Assembly: GCA_001770205.1 (NCBI GenBank)
Contig: MEQL01000007.1
Coordinates: 86,686-150,685 of the forward strand
DNA length: 64,000 nt
DNA from: Bdellovibrionales bacterium RIFOXYD12_FULL_39_22
GTDB lineage: Bacteria > Bdellovibrionota > Bacteriovoracia > Bacteriovoracales > Bacteriovoracaceae
Direction of reading: 5' to 3'
Both the position numbers and the translations under genes were made by a program. Below, in pieces: positions 37,001 to 46,681 of the stretch. The notes under the pieces are model-generated. The model had not been told where the DNA came from and ran no database searches. It was given only the letters and a program-made list of their open reading frames with translations. Numbering within the stretch: the first letter of the stretch is position 1; each line of letters opens with the position of its first letter.

Positions 37001-39775
37001 ATGGGTGAGACGGTACAGCTTATGGTAAAAAATCCCTATCAGGAGGTTGATGCGCTGATAACACTTGAGCGTTTTGGGATTTTAAAACAGTTTAGACAAA
37101 AGCTTGTTCAAGGGGCAGAGATAATCAAAATTCCAGTGGACTCCAAAGAGTATACACCGGGATTTTTTGTGAGCGTTCAACTAATTAAAGGGCGAGTTTC
37201 CGATAAAATTGAAGGTGGTGTGGATTTAGGAAAACCATCTTTCAAGATGGGGATGGTGCAAATTGAGGTGGTAGATCCCGACACTGTTTTGGCAATTAGT
37301 GCTAAATCGGATCGAGAGCAGTATGAACCAGGTGAAAAAACGGAAGTATCATTAGAAGTAAGTTCCCCGGGTGGTAATGATGTTGCCGAACTTTCAGTGG
37401 CCGTTGTTGATGAGAAAATTTTGCAATTGGCCGGTGACTATGAAGGGCGCTACAAACTTCATGATAAGTTTTATAAAATGAGAGGAGGAGATGTTATCAC
37501 CTCTCAAATGTTAAGTTTTATTATAGGACGTCGTCACTTCGGCCAAAAAGGAGCGCCAGCTGGCGGAGATGGTGATTCAGGAAACAAAAGTAGAAAGAAG
37601 ATATTACCACTTGCTTATTGGAATCCTTCAGTAATAACTGATTCTGATGGCAAGGCCCATGTTAATTTTACGTTGCCGGATAATCTTACCACCTGGAGAG
37701 TTTTAGTTGTTGCAGCAGATAAACAACACCGTTTTGGTTTTGGCAGTGGAACTTTTAGGGCCACCAAAAAAGTTATGGTGGAGCCATCTCTTCCTAGTTT
37801 TTTAACTGAAGGGGATAAGTTTAAATCGCGCTTTACAGTTTTTAATCGAACAGGGGCGGAAGCAAAATTTAAAGGAGAACTTAAAGTTACAGGGGTAATT
37901 TTAAATGAAGATGCTAGTAAAGAGGCGAATATTGCTAATGATGGCAAAAGCTATATGGATTGGAAGATCTCGGTTCCAGTTGGTCAGATCAATGCTAGTT
38001 TTGAAATGATGGCAAGCAGTGATAAAGGCAAAGATGGAATTTTAGAAAAATTACCTATTATGCCATATGCCTCTTATGAGACTTTTGCTACTTATGGTTC
38101 AACAATAGGATCAAAAGTAAGTGAAAAGTTACAAATTCCCAAAGGGATTCGCCCAGAGTTAGGTGGCCTTGAAGTTATGGTGAGTTCATCACTTATTTCA
38201 CATCTCGATGATTCTTTCCGTTATCTTTTTAATTATCCATATAGTTGCTGGGAGCAGACGCTGGTACGGGCCATTGCACTTTCACAATATATTCGTTTGA
38301 AAGAGTATATTTCTATTCCAGAACTATCTAAAGATGCTAAGAAGTGGGCCCAGGAACTATTGGCCGAGATGCCAAAATTTCAATATATGAATGGGGCAAT
38401 GGCCTATTGGAAAGCAGATCCGAGAACTATTGATCCATACCTTTCTGTCTTTACGCTGCAAGGCCTTCGCTGGATTGAAAAAGCAGAGATCAATATTCCA
38501 AAAGAGGCCAACGAAAAACTTCTGAGTTATGTTAGAAAGTTAGTACAAGGCAAAGAGATCTTTCCCGAATACTATTCGGTCAACGCTAAGGCCACGGTTA
38601 TGGCCATGGCCACGGCCGTGCTTTCAGATGAGGGAGACAATATGGTCTCTTCGGTGAATAAACGATTTCAAGAGCGTGCCAATCTCGATCTCTTTGGAAA
38701 GAGCTTTCTGTGGCATGCTTCTACCAAATTTAAAGAGACCAATATAAAACTTAAAGAAGAGTTAAAAAAAGATATTTACGCTATGGCAGATCTTTCTGCT
38801 GGGAAAATTCAATTTAAAGAGACTCCAGGGATCGGAATGGTAACTATTTTACATAGTGCTACTAGGTCAAACTGTGCATTATTATCTTCAATGTTAGCAG
38901 AAGATCCTGAAGGTAAATTTATTGAATCACTTGTGCGATTTGCTATTGATGCCAGAAAGGCAAATCGTTGGAACAACACTCAAGATAACCTCTACTGTCT
39001 AAATGCGCTGGCCAATTATGCGGCCGTATTTGAAAAAGATCTTCCGAATTACTCTGTTTCCGGTAAAGCGATGAATAAGGAGATAAAAGAGGTAAAATTT
39101 AAGGGATTTAAAGAGAGTCCAAAGAGTGAAACATTTGTTTTTACCCCAGAAATTGTTGGGAAAAAATCTGAAGTTAATTTGGAAAAAGATGGCAGCGGGA
39201 GAATGTACTATACCGCTAGACTCAAGATCGCTTATAAAGAGGTGCGAACTACCTCTGTTAATGCGGGCCTTCAGGTGGAGAGAACTTACTTTGTAAAATC
39301 GGCCGATGGAAAATGGCAAAAAGTAAATGGAGTAGTAAAATTAAAACGCGGCCAGGTAGTGCGCGTTGATCTTAAAGTTAAAAGCCCATCTGAGCGCCAT
39401 CAGGTTGCTCTTGAGGATCGTTTGCCGGCAGGACTTGAGCCGATTAATACCGCCCTTGGTGGTTCGGTTAAAGAAGATGCTCCTGACGCCAATGAAAATC
39501 AAGGCGAAGGTGAGGGTGAGGGTGAAGAGGGGTATTACGCTGAAGATGATTGGTATAGCACCTTTTTTAACGGTGGCTTTTATCACAAAGAGATGCGCTT
39601 ACACGCAGTTCAATATTTTGCCAACTATCTAGGCAAGGCAGATTTTAATCTCTCATATTCGGCCCAGGCCATCGCGGTTGGCGAGTTTAATGCCAGTCCG
39701 GCCATAGTTGAAGAGATGTATAACCCGGAAGTTTATGGAAAATCGACGCCAGCGCAATTTATTATTGAAGAGTAG
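34043..39775 (+). CDS. Periplasmic alpha-2-macroglobulin family protein
   Basis: A 1910-residue secreted protease trap of the YfhM/ECAM type. The signal peptide ends near CAIA (residue about 22); the adjacent cysteine does not form a lipobox. The body is a series of macroglobulin domains, with TDRPLYKPGQQVNVKV near residue 615. The thioester motif is CWEQ at residue about 1402 (usual form CLEQ or CGEQ), so covalent capture is probably retained. The C-terminal receptor-like region contains an acidic glycine-glutamate stretch. It overlaps pbpC by about 41 bases. In the known operon it guards the periplasm while PBP1C repairs the wall. Confidence 0.93.
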   Translation: MSKLQIRLVLFFSTTFLFCAIAKDDLAVLLIRPNTTNVADVSQITVTFNKTMVPLGDYEKLAEKFKINITPLINCQWRWLNGSTIACQLADSLPPSNSYTITVPVGPKALDGSTLKAPVTGNFSTLEWKVLDSEIDWKGPDSPLIYMHFNQPMDVASLQANTTSPCGRMKVSSVKASAVEDFGFDFKNSYQFSFDNPIGIDKNCIITVAASAKATHGTVPSSIYTYSFRTFPQFKITKVSCQENIEVTPVIAGAVNLDISGCDPDSGLNIDFSAPTNGKNLVGKIKVTPHFGWTEGGEGSPEYYKQYPDQEYFEIYLRSPMQGAGKHKVVFSGIKDIFGRALVGISEINVSTSDFLPILQLPEGYGVLEKEGPHQLAFSGVNARDFDFDYFTSQNVEDVKMWSTYDHGCDEYDKSEKKFIFADKIKKAVIVSGGKKNIPFSSPIDFNKITPDFKYGMIVGKMTKASNLDGKPFVQHRICSSTFTVITDLGIMAKVGFYNSGIWIHSIKSGLPLSGIKVSVYSNTATLFGGTTDENGFVEFPGAKEWDPERSKFSDWDSNDSLYIVAQTKDDFSMLPFSVGRAGIDYYNFNVDFNPLKVSTNQIVYAITDRPLYKPGQQVNVKVFARHWEPKSYGLTPVKKLTVEVKDALYKTIATKKIKLSDFGTANFVFDLDASVPLGTYIIQVASDGEYRDSIGTFDVQVFTLPVFKLNVESSKESYVVGDSANFLAKARYHFGGGVPNTTGNYTANFTSGVWTPQLPKWESFEFGRAFYLNIPGYEKPRYTDQSQIGSGSLTTDKNGDVETNIMLPIDQLKSYGKLEFGVSFADDRGKSIGGYNAVEVFYSNFMIGMKTPQWAYAAKEEIIPEVILLDSKEEPVAGVKVELTLINRIYKTVRRSGEGSYFYYDNKTIDKEIASCRFVSDKAPKGCGLQSKAAGDHYIVATAKDSRGRITQTSLQKYVTGKEYIGWYRENSDRIEIIPDKRIYQMGETVQLMVKNPYQEVDALITLERFGILKQFRQKLVQGAEIIKIPVDSKEYTPGFFVSVQLIKGRVSDKIEGGVDLGKPSFKMGMVQIEVVDPDTVLAISAKSDREQYEPGEKTEVSLEVSSPGGNDVAELSVAVVDEKILQLAGDYEGRYKLHDKFYKMRGGDVITSQMLSFIIGRRHFGQKGAPAGGDGDSGNKSRKKILPLAYWNPSVITDSDGKAHVNFTLPDNLTTWRVLVVAADKQHRFGFGSGTFRATKKVMVEPSLPSFLTEGDKFKSRFTVFNRTGAEAKFKGELKVTGVILNEDASKEANIANDGKSYMDWKISVPVGQINASFEMMASSDKGKDGILEKLPIMPYASYETFATYGSTIGSKVSEKLQIPKGIRPELGGLEVMVSSSLISHLDDSFRYLFNYPYSCWEQTLVRAIALSQYIRLKEYISIPELSKDAKKWAQELLAEMPKFQYMNGAMAYWKADPRTIDPYLSVFTLQGLRWIEKAEINIPKEANEKLLSYVRKLVQGKEIFPEYYSVNAKATVMAMATAVLSDEGDNMVSSVNKRFQERANLDLFGKSFLWHASTKFKETNIKLKEELKKDIYAMADLSAGKIQFKETPGIGMVTILHSATRSNCALLSSMLAEDPEGKFIESLVRFAIDARKANRWNNTQDNLYCLNALANYAAVFEKDLPNYSVSGKAMNKEIKEVKFKGFKESPKSETFVFTPEIVGKKSEVNLEKDGSGRMYYTARLKIAYKEVRTTSVNAGLQVERTYFVKSADGKWQKVNGVVKLKRGQVVRVDLKVKSPSERHQVALEDRLPAGLEPINTALGGSVKEDAPDANENQGEGEGEGEEGYYAEDDWYSTFFNGGFYHKEMRLHAVQYFANYLGKADFNLSYSAQAIAVGEFNASPAIVEEMYNPEVYGKSTPAQFIIEE

Positions 39776-42041
39776 TTATGCGTTAACTATCCTTTGCGCT
39801 TTGATTTTTTTTGATTGGTGGCCGCGGGGCAGTATCTTGCCGGCCATTGGAGAAAAAAGCTCCGTACGTATCTTTGATCGTTATAATCAAGAGATGCGTC
39901 ATGCACTTAGTGTGGAAGGCGAGAGACAATATTTTTTGCCTCTCAGTGAGATCCCAACTCAATTGCGAGATGCTTTTATTTTAGCGGAAGATAAAAATTT
40001 CTACTCTCACTGGGGAGTAGATTTTTTGGCAATGGCCCGAGGACTTTGGCAATCGGCAAGTCATTTCAGGAAAGTTTCGGGAGGAAGTACTATTACAATG
40101 CAGCTAGCAAAAATTTGCTGGCCAAGTCTTCGAGGTATAATTCATCGTCCGGCCCTTATTTTACAGGCATGGAGCTTGGAGAGAAGCTACTCTAAAGGTG
40201 AAATATTAAATAGCTATCTAAATAGTATACCTTTTGGAAATATGATCTCTGGAGTAGGGGCAGCTTGTCGATTTTTTATGGGAAAAAGTTGTGATCAATT
40301 ATCCCTGGGGGAGAGTGCGGTACTTGCAGTTTTGCCTAGAAATCCGAGTTACTTTTTAAAGAATAAAAAAGCACTTTTGGAAAGAAGAAATTTTCTTCTT
40401 TCCAAAATGAAAGATAGCGTCGAGGAGCAAACGCTTATTCAAGCAAAAAATGAACCCATCGTTATCACAAAAAGTAATCCCGATTTTTTTGCCCCCCACT
40501 TGACAGAAAAAATTTTAAAAGAGCGACCACATCAAAAGGAAATTTATACCACAATTGATCTGGAGCTACAAAAGGCCATCTCTGATTTATTCTTTGCTGA
40601 AAATATTAAACGTCGAGGAACTGGAGATAGTGGAGCGGCCCTAGTAATACAAAACTCTACGGGTGAAGTTTTGGCCTATGTTGGTGGCCCTGATTTTTTC
40701 GATCCCGCTCATGGTATGGTGGACGGGGTCTTAGTTTTGCGCTCACCTGGATCTGCGCTAAAACCATTTGTATATGAGCTTGCCCTAGAAAACAGTTGGA
40801 ATCTGTATTCGATTGTACCGGATATTCCTATGGCCTTTTCAACTTCTAGGGCAGTCTATGAACCAAGTAATTATGGAGGAAATTTTTCAGGCCCAAGATC
40901 TATGCGAGAGGCATTAGGTAATTCAAAAAATATTCCGGCGATATATCTAGTTGATAAGTTAGGTGAAGTGGCAGTGCTAAATAGAATGCGTGAATTAGGA
41001 TTTTCTTCTATGAAAAATGATGCCAGCTTTTATGGTGTGGGAATAGCACTTGGAAATGCGGAAGTCTCTTTGTGGGATATAACTTCTGCGTATACAATTT
41101 TAGCGCGTCTAGGAGAAAAACTTACTACTACATATTATAAAGATCAAGTTGGTAAGTTGCCTTCTAGTCGGGTATTACCCCAAGAGACAACCTTTATGAT
41201 TGCTGATGTTTTGCAAGATGCCCAGGCCAGACGAGAAGAGTTTGGCCGTTTTGGTCCTTTGGAATTCGACTATCAGGTGGGAGTTAAAACAGGAACATCT
41301 AGTGATTATCGTGATAATTGGGCAATAGGTTTTACTAAAGATATTACCGTGGGAGTTTGGCGGGGAAATGCTGATTCCACCTCAATGAAGGAGCGTTTAT
41401 CGGCAGCACGTGGTGTGGGGCCTTTGTTTCATAAAATTATGGAGCTGGCTAATACCTATCGCATTCCGAGATGGCCAGTCCCTCCTGCTGGAATAAAGAA
41501 AAGCCTTGTTTGCCCACTTTCAGGGAAGCGGCCAGGAAAGTTTTGCCCGATTACTACTATGGAATATCACGTAAGTGGCAATGGCCCACATGAAGATTGT
41601 GATGTTCATAAAAGTCTTGAAGTGGCCAACTGTGATGGGAAATCAGTTCGAATAAATTATGTTGAATTTCCCCAAGAATACTTTGAATGGAGTAGGTATT
41701 CTACTCTTCCAACGCTTTCTAATCAGCTCTTAGAAAAGTGTGGAACGCTTGATTTAGGCGCGGTGAAAAAAAAGAAAAATTCACAATCTCTTGCTATTGT
41801 TGGGCCATTGGAAAATTCCAATTATGCGATTGATCCAACAATTCCGCTTTCTCACCAAGAGCTACGTTTTGCGCTTCGTGGAGTTGATTCGAAGGATGCT
41901 TTAGTCTATGTAAATAATCAAAAACAAAATCTAGAAGTTTCAGACAACTCCTTTTTTTGGCCGCTAGCTCGTGGGGAATATAAGTTTTATGTAAAAAGCA
42001 AAGGACAACGTTCCAATGAAGTTAAAATCTTTGTACGCTAA
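39735..42041 (+). CDS. pbpC: Penicillin-binding protein 1C
   Basis: A 768-residue peptidoglycan synthase. I prefer the ATG at 39735 over the TTG at 39708. After a membrane anchor (residues about 12-28) comes the glycosyltransferase domain GT51 (ILAEDKNFYSHWGVD near 85; GGSTITMQLAKI) and a transpeptidase with SALK (nucleophile about S340) and KTGTS near 520. The C-terminus is a BiPBP_C domain (about 675-768). It overlaps the upstream alpha-2-macroglobulin and the downstream M15 peptidase genes, so all three should be made together. The usual partner arrangement of YfhM and PbpC is conserved. Confidence 0.95.
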   Translation: MENRRQRNLLLKSSYALTILCALIFFDWWPRGSILPAIGEKSSVRIFDRYNQEMRHALSVEGERQYFLPLSEIPTQLRDAFILAEDKNFYSHWGVDFLAMARGLWQSASHFRKVSGGSTITMQLAKICWPSLRGIIHRPALILQAWSLERSYSKGEILNSYLNSIPFGNMISGVGAACRFFMGKSCDQLSLGESAVLAVLPRNPSYFLKNKKALLERRNFLLSKMKDSVEEQTLIQAKNEPIVITKSNPDFFAPHLTEKILKERPHQKEIYTTIDLELQKAISDLFFAENIKRRGTGDSGAALVIQNSTGEVLAYVGGPDFFDPAHGMVDGVLVLRSPGSALKPFVYELALENSWNLYSIVPDIPMAFSTSRAVYEPSNYGGNFSGPRSMREALGNSKNIPAIYLVDKLGEVAVLNRMRELGFSSMKNDASFYGVGIALGNAEVSLWDITSAYTILARLGEKLTTTYYKDQVGKLPSSRVLPQETTFMIADVLQDAQARREEFGRFGPLEFDYQVGVKTGTSSDYRDNWAIGFTKDITVGVWRGNADSTSMKERLSAARGVGPLFHKIMELANTYRIPRWPVPPAGIKKSLVCPLSGKRPGKFCPITTMEYHVSGNGPHEDCDVHKSLEVANCDGKSVRINYVEFPQEYFEWSRYSTLPTLSNQLLEKCGTLDLGAVKKKKNSQSLAIVGPLENSNYAIDPTIPLSHQELRFALRGVDSKDALVYVNNQKQNLEVSDNSFFWPLARGEYKFYVKSKGQRSNEVKIFVR

Positions 42042-42657
42042 AATTTTTGTTCTTTGCTTTTTGACTTTGGTATCTCCTCTGTTATTTGCTTCAATTTGCA
42101 CATACCAGTCTTGGGATTGGGATACTAATTTGAAAAAAGCGGTAAATGTTCACAAAGTAGTCAAAGATAAAAATGTGTTAACCAAAGAAGAACAAGGAGT
42201 AGTTTCAGGGTGCAGTGTTTGTGAAGAAGATCAGGTTAAGATTAAAATTGATTCGCTTCCGGAATTTTTTGTCTGTAAAAAAGTGGCAGCAAAAATAACA
42301 AAGGCCATAAAAAGAACGTTGAATGCTAAGTTTCCGATTTTTTCAATCGTTGGATATCGAGTAGGTAAATCTAAAGGAAAAATAAATGCTCAAGGTTTAC
42401 GAACCGAGTTTAGTAACCACTCCTATGGTACGGCCATTGATTTTAACAGCGAAAAAAATGGCCTCTATGATAACTGCATAATATTTTCAGATTCTTGTTT
42501 TAAGTTACGTGGTGGTGACTATTTTTCAGACGCAGAAGGTGCTATTACTAAAAGAACACCGCTTTATATTGAACTGTTAAAAGTTGGTTTTAAGTGGGGC
42601 GGAGAGATTGTTGGCAAGCAAAAAGATTTTATGCATTTTTCGCTTACAGGAATGTAA
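42016..42657 (+). CDS. Secreted M15-type D-Ala-D-Ala carboxypeptidase-like protein
   Basis: 213 residues with a signal peptide (residues 1-26, ending LLFA). The zinc fold of the LAS/M15 family is visible: SNHSYGTAIDFN gives the first histidine and aspartate, and KDFMHFS near the end gives the second histidine after KWGGEIVG. A cysteine pair (CSVC) is present in the middle. It would trim peptide stems or cross-bridges of peptidoglycan. It starts 26 bases inside pbpC, tying a wall hydrolase to a wall synthase and a protease trap. Confidence 0.82.
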   Translation: MKLKSLYAKIFVLCFLTLVSPLLFASICTYQSWDWDTNLKKAVNVHKVVKDKNVLTKEEQGVVSGCSVCEEDQVKIKIDSLPEFFVCKKVAAKITKAIKRTLNAKFPIFSIVGYRVGKSKGKINAQGLRTEFSNHSYGTAIDFNSEKNGLYDNCIIFSDSCFKLRGGDYFSDAEGAITKRTPLYIELLKVGFKWGGEIVGKQKDFMHFSLTGM

Positions 42658-42694
42658 TATCATAATAAAAAATATCAACTCAAAGGAGTACCGT

Positions 42695-43945
42695 ATGAAG
42701 AAAAAAACGTCTGCAGATAAATTGGGCATTGAAAAAATTCTTAATAAATATGCTGATCTAATTTTAGATTTTGGGATTGCTATGCGGCCTGGCCAAAAAA
42801 TAATAATTCAAAGCGAACCCATTCATAAAGATTTTATTGAACTACTTGCTCAGAAGGCCTATGAGCGTGGGGCGCAAATTGTTCATGTTGAGCTAAATAT
42901 GCCCCTTCTAAACGTGCATAGAAGCAATTATCAAAAAGATGAGTTTCTGCCATATATTCCATCGTTTAAAAAAGCACAGATTGATGAATGGATTGAGGAT
43001 GGATGGAGTCTTATTGCTCTTGATGGGATGCAAGACCCTGATGTTAATAAAAAAATGAATCAAGATAGAAATGCTATTGTGGCCAAGGCCAATGTCGAAC
43101 TAAGAAAACCTCTCTCTCGTGCATTAATGTCAGGTAAGTGCTACTGGACGATTGCGGCCCTTCCCACCCCTCTTTGGGCAGAAAAAGTAACTAAGGCCCA
43201 CGGCACTAAGGCACAAACTCTTCTTTGGAAAGATCTCATCTCTATATTACGGCTTAATAAAAAAAATCCTATTGCCGAGTGGAAAAAACACTCCGAAACT
43301 CTTAAAGTTCGTTGCTCAAAACTTAATCAGTTTAAATTTTCAAAACTTCATTTTGTAGGAGAAGGAACTGATTTGACAGTGGGCCTAACCGGCCGTTCAA
43401 AATGGTTGGGGGGAGGTCATGGAGAATATTTTCCAAATCTTCCCTCAGAGGAAATTTTTACTTCCCCAGACTTTCGTCAAACAGAAGGATCGGTAAAAAT
43501 AACTCGGCCAGTAAATGTTCTGGGTGATCAAGTAATCGGTGCATGGTTTAAGTTTGGCCAAGGCCAAGTAATCGACTACGGAGCAGAATATGGCAAACAT
43601 CTCTTGGACAACTATTTTAAAATTGACCCGCAGGCAAAATATCTTGGGGAAGTAGCTTTGGTTGACCGCTCTTCACCTATTTTTAAATCCGGCCGTGTTT
43701 TTCACAATATTCTTTTCGATGAAAATGCTGCCTGCCATATAGCTTTGGGCCGCGGTTTTCCTATTGCCTTTGAAAATGCCGACAATTGCTCCGAAGTAGA
43801 ACTTACCGAACTTGGATGTAATCAATCTTTACTGCATACTGATTTTATGGTTGGCCACGAAAAAATTTCCGTGGATGGCGTAACGGCAGATGGTAAACAG
43901 ATTCCGATTATTGTTCGCGGGAAATTTACTAAAGATTTTTCCTGA
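42695..43945 (+). CDS. M29 family aminopeptidase (aminopeptidase T-like)
   Basis: A 416-residue cytoplasmic metallopeptidase. The ATG at 42695 has AAAGGAG six bases upstream; the frame runs further back but into the upstream gene. The N-terminal domain has MRPGQKIIIQSEP and ALQDP-like DGMQDPDV. The C-terminal domain carries metal-binding residues in GEGTDLTVGL, GGGHGEYFPNLPSEEIFTSP, LGEVALVDRSSPI and HTDFMVG. Members remove N-terminal residues from peptides. It comes 37 bases after the M15 gene and could be the last gene of that operon. Confidence 0.9.
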   Translation: MKKKTSADKLGIEKILNKYADLILDFGIAMRPGQKIIIQSEPIHKDFIELLAQKAYERGAQIVHVELNMPLLNVHRSNYQKDEFLPYIPSFKKAQIDEWIEDGWSLIALDGMQDPDVNKKMNQDRNAIVAKANVELRKPLSRALMSGKCYWTIAALPTPLWAEKVTKAHGTKAQTLLWKDLISILRLNKKNPIAEWKKHSETLKVRCSKLNQFKFSKLHFVGEGTDLTVGLTGRSKWLGGGHGEYFPNLPSEEIFTSPDFRQTEGSVKITRPVNVLGDQVIGAWFKFGQGQVIDYGAEYGKHLLDNYFKIDPQAKYLGEVALVDRSSPIFKSGRVFHNILFDENAACHIALGRGFPIAFENADNCSEVELTELGCNQSLLHTDFMVGHEKISVDGVTADGKQIPIIVRGKFTKDFS

Positions 43946-44008
43946 ATCGACGCTAAAAAAATGGCCAACAAATTGCAAATTGTGAATAGCGAAAAAAGCT
44001 TTTGGGAA

Positions 44009-44033
44009 AAGGCCGTTTAAAATCTACGGCCTT
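44009..44033 (+). terminator. Weak hairpin after the aminopeptidase gene
   Basis: An 8-bp stem (44009-44016 with 44026-44033, AAGGCCGT/ACGGCCTT) with a 9-base loop and no T-run. It is a possible terminator or RNA processing site in the 223-base gap before glgP. Confidence 0.35.
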
Positions 44034-44168
44034 CACTTGAGTACTAGGCTCGGTTAAGAGTCGTCTATTTTGGTATTTGTTTCCTACTGTTAAATAAGAT
44101 TAACTGCTCTTAGAATAGTTTTATCTAGTTTTCTTTTTTATATCAATATCCACCGGGAGTTATCGTAA

Positions 44169-46664
44169 ATGGAATCCACAAAGAAGTCGCTTTCACGCAA
44201 TGGCCTAGATACACAATCTATTTTAAGTGGCTTCGAGGATCATCTGCGCTATCAGTTGGCCCGTGATCGATATTCTGCTACGGAACATGATCGATTTTTT
44301 GCTCTGGCCTCTACCATTCGTGATCGTTTAGTTGATAAATGGATAAATACTCAGCAGTCCTATCATAAGCATGACGTTAAAAGAGTTTACTATTTATCAC
44401 TAGAGTATCTTATGGGACGGGCCATGGGAAATAGTGTTATCAATTTAGGAATTGAAAAAGAGGTGCGCGAGGCACTCTCTATTTTAGGATTAGATTGGGA
44501 CAAGTTGCGTGATGAAGAAGTTGATGCTGGATTAGGAAATGGAGGCCTGGGCCGTTTGGCCGCTTGTTTCGTGGACTCCTTGGCCACTTTGCAAATTCCC
44601 AGTATCGGTTATGGTATCCGGTACGATTTTGGAATTTTTAATCAAAAAATTGATAACGGTAGACAACTCGAGTCTCCCGATGATTGGTTGCGCTACGGAA
44701 ATCCCTGGGAAATTCAGCGCCCAGAATATCGGATACCAGTTCATTTTAAGGGAAGAGTTGTTTCCGATAATATCAATGGGAAGTTGCGCTATCGCTGGAT
44801 CGACACGATGGAAGTTATCGGTATCCCTTACGATACTCCTATTGTCGGCTACAAATGTGGAACGGTAAATACACTACGTCTGTGGAGTGCGCGGGCCACG
44901 GAAGAATTTGATTTAGATGATTTTAACTCGGGAAATTATGTTGCCTCTGTGGAGTTAAAAATTAAGGCCGAAACTTTGACCAAAGTGCTCTATCCTTCTG
45001 AAAATGTCTATGAAGGTAAAGAGCTGCGATTAAAACAGCAATACTTTTTCATTGCGTGTTCTTTATTTGATATTTTGCGAAGATTTAAAAGTGGTTTCGA
45101 TCACGGTAAAATTAAGTGGGAAATTTTTCCGGATCGAGCGGCCATTCAATTAAATGACACGCATCCTTCATTATCAGTTCCGGAATTAATGCGTCTATTC
45201 ATGGATGAGGAAGGACTAGAGTGGGAAGATGCCTGGGATTTGACTACAAGATCTCTTGGATATACCAACCATACGTTGTTGCCAGAAGCGTTAGAAAAAT
45301 GGCCGGTAGAAATGATGACAAGGCTTTTGCCTCGTCATATGCAGATTATCTATGAGATAAATCACCGGTTTTTACAGGCTGTTGCTTTGAAATTTCCTGG
45401 AGACAATAACAAGCTAAAAGTGATGAGTATTGTTAGTGATGATAAAGATCCCCAGGTGCGAATGGCAAATCTCTCTATCGTTGGTTCTCACTCTACCAAC
45501 GGTGTGGCATCTATTCATACAAATCTTCTTAAGACGTTGGTGGTTCCGGAATTTTTTGAGATGTACCCAGAACGTTTTAATTCAAAAACTAATGGAGTTA
45601 CCCAGCGACGTTGGTTACTAAAGTCCAATCCGCCGCTGGCCAATCTTATTAACGAGAGTATCGGTGATGGCTGGATAAAAGATCTTTCCCATCTTAGAAA
45701 GCTAGAAGAGTTTGCTAGTGATTCATCTTTTCAGGAAAAGTTTCGAGAGATAAAAAGACAAAACAAGATCACGTTGTCTCGTTTTGTGCACGAAAATCAC
45801 GGAGTAACACTTAATCCTGATTTTATGTTTGATGTGCAAGTCAAACGAATTCACGAATATAAAAGACAATTGTTAAATTTGCTTCACGTGGTGATGCTCT
45901 ATAATCGGCTACTAGAAAATAGTAAGCTGAGCATTGTTCCACGGACTTTTATTTTCTCAGGGAAGGCCGCTCCCGGTTATCACAATGCTAAATTAATTAT
46001 TAAATTGATCAATAATGTGGCCAAAGTTGTTAACGCACATCCACATGTCTCTAAGTATTTAAAGATTTACTTCCTTCCGAATTATCGAGTTTCTTTGGCA
46101 GAGCGTCTATTTCCGGCCTCCGATTTATCAGAACAAATTTCTACCGCTGGTAAGGAAGCGTCGGGAACAGGTAATATGAAGTTTATGCTAAATGGGGCGC
46201 TTACTATAGGCACTTTAGATGGTGCCAATATTGAAATTTTAGAAGAGGTAGGGCCGGAAAATATTTTTATTTTTGGATTAAAGGTGGATCAGATTGAGGC
46301 CTCGCGAGGATATTATAGCGGTTGGTGGCATTACAACAATGAACCAGAAATTAAACGGGCCATTGATTTGATTTTATCAGGACACTTTAATATTGGAGAG
46401 TCAGGATTATTTGAAGGATTAAGAGGAATACTCTTAGATCATGATACGTACTTTCATTTGGCGGATCTAACTTCTTACGCAAACGCACAAGCAGCTGTGC
46501 AGGAAAAATATCTTCGGCCCAAAGAGTGGACAACTTCGGCGATTTTAAACGTGGCCAGATCAGGAAAATTTTCTTCCGACCGAACCATTATGGAATACGC
46601 AGAAGAGATTTGGAATATAAGGCCACATCCTTGTTGTCAGCAAGATCAAGGTAAAAAAGATTAA
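44169..46664 (+). CDS. glgP: Glycogen/starch phosphorylase
   Basis: An 831-residue enzyme of normal family length that releases glucose-1-phosphate from alpha-1,4-glucans. Hallmarks are YYLSLEYLMGR, DAGLGNGGLGRLAACF, and the pyridoxal-phosphate site EASGTGNMKFMLNGALTIG with lysine about 671 forming the Schiff base. The N-terminal regulatory residues of animal enzymes are lacking, as usual in bacteria. It starts a two-gene unit with proC, 17 bases downstream. It implies that a storage glucan is made or met, although no glycogen synthase is in the window. Confidence 0.96.
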   Translation: MESTKKSLSRNGLDTQSILSGFEDHLRYQLARDRYSATEHDRFFALASTIRDRLVDKWINTQQSYHKHDVKRVYYLSLEYLMGRAMGNSVINLGIEKEVREALSILGLDWDKLRDEEVDAGLGNGGLGRLAACFVDSLATLQIPSIGYGIRYDFGIFNQKIDNGRQLESPDDWLRYGNPWEIQRPEYRIPVHFKGRVVSDNINGKLRYRWIDTMEVIGIPYDTPIVGYKCGTVNTLRLWSARATEEFDLDDFNSGNYVASVELKIKAETLTKVLYPSENVYEGKELRLKQQYFFIACSLFDILRRFKSGFDHGKIKWEIFPDRAAIQLNDTHPSLSVPELMRLFMDEEGLEWEDAWDLTTRSLGYTNHTLLPEALEKWPVEMMTRLLPRHMQIIYEINHRFLQAVALKFPGDNNKLKVMSIVSDDKDPQVRMANLSIVGSHSTNGVASIHTNLLKTLVVPEFFEMYPERFNSKTNGVTQRRWLLKSNPPLANLINESIGDGWIKDLSHLRKLEEFASDSSFQEKFREIKRQNKITLSRFVHENHGVTLNPDFMFDVQVKRIHEYKRQLLNLLHVVMLYNRLLENSKLSIVPRTFIFSGKAAPGYHNAKLIIKLINNVAKVVNAHPHVSKYLKIYFLPNYRVSLAERLFPASDLSEQISTAGKEASGTGNMKFMLNGALTIGTLDGANIEILEEVGPENIFIFGLKVDQIEASRGYYSGWWHYNNEPEIKRAIDLILSGHFNIGESGLFEGLRGILLDHDTYFHLADLTSYANAQAAVQEKYLRPKEWTTSAILNVARSGKFSSDRTIMEYAEEIWNIRPHPCCQQDQGKKD

Positions 46665-46681
46665 AATTAGAAGGGGGGAGG

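Noticed and set aside
44009..44033. Strong terminator after the aminopeptidase gene
   Set aside because: Stem is short and no T-run follows, so it is kept only as a weak hairpin.
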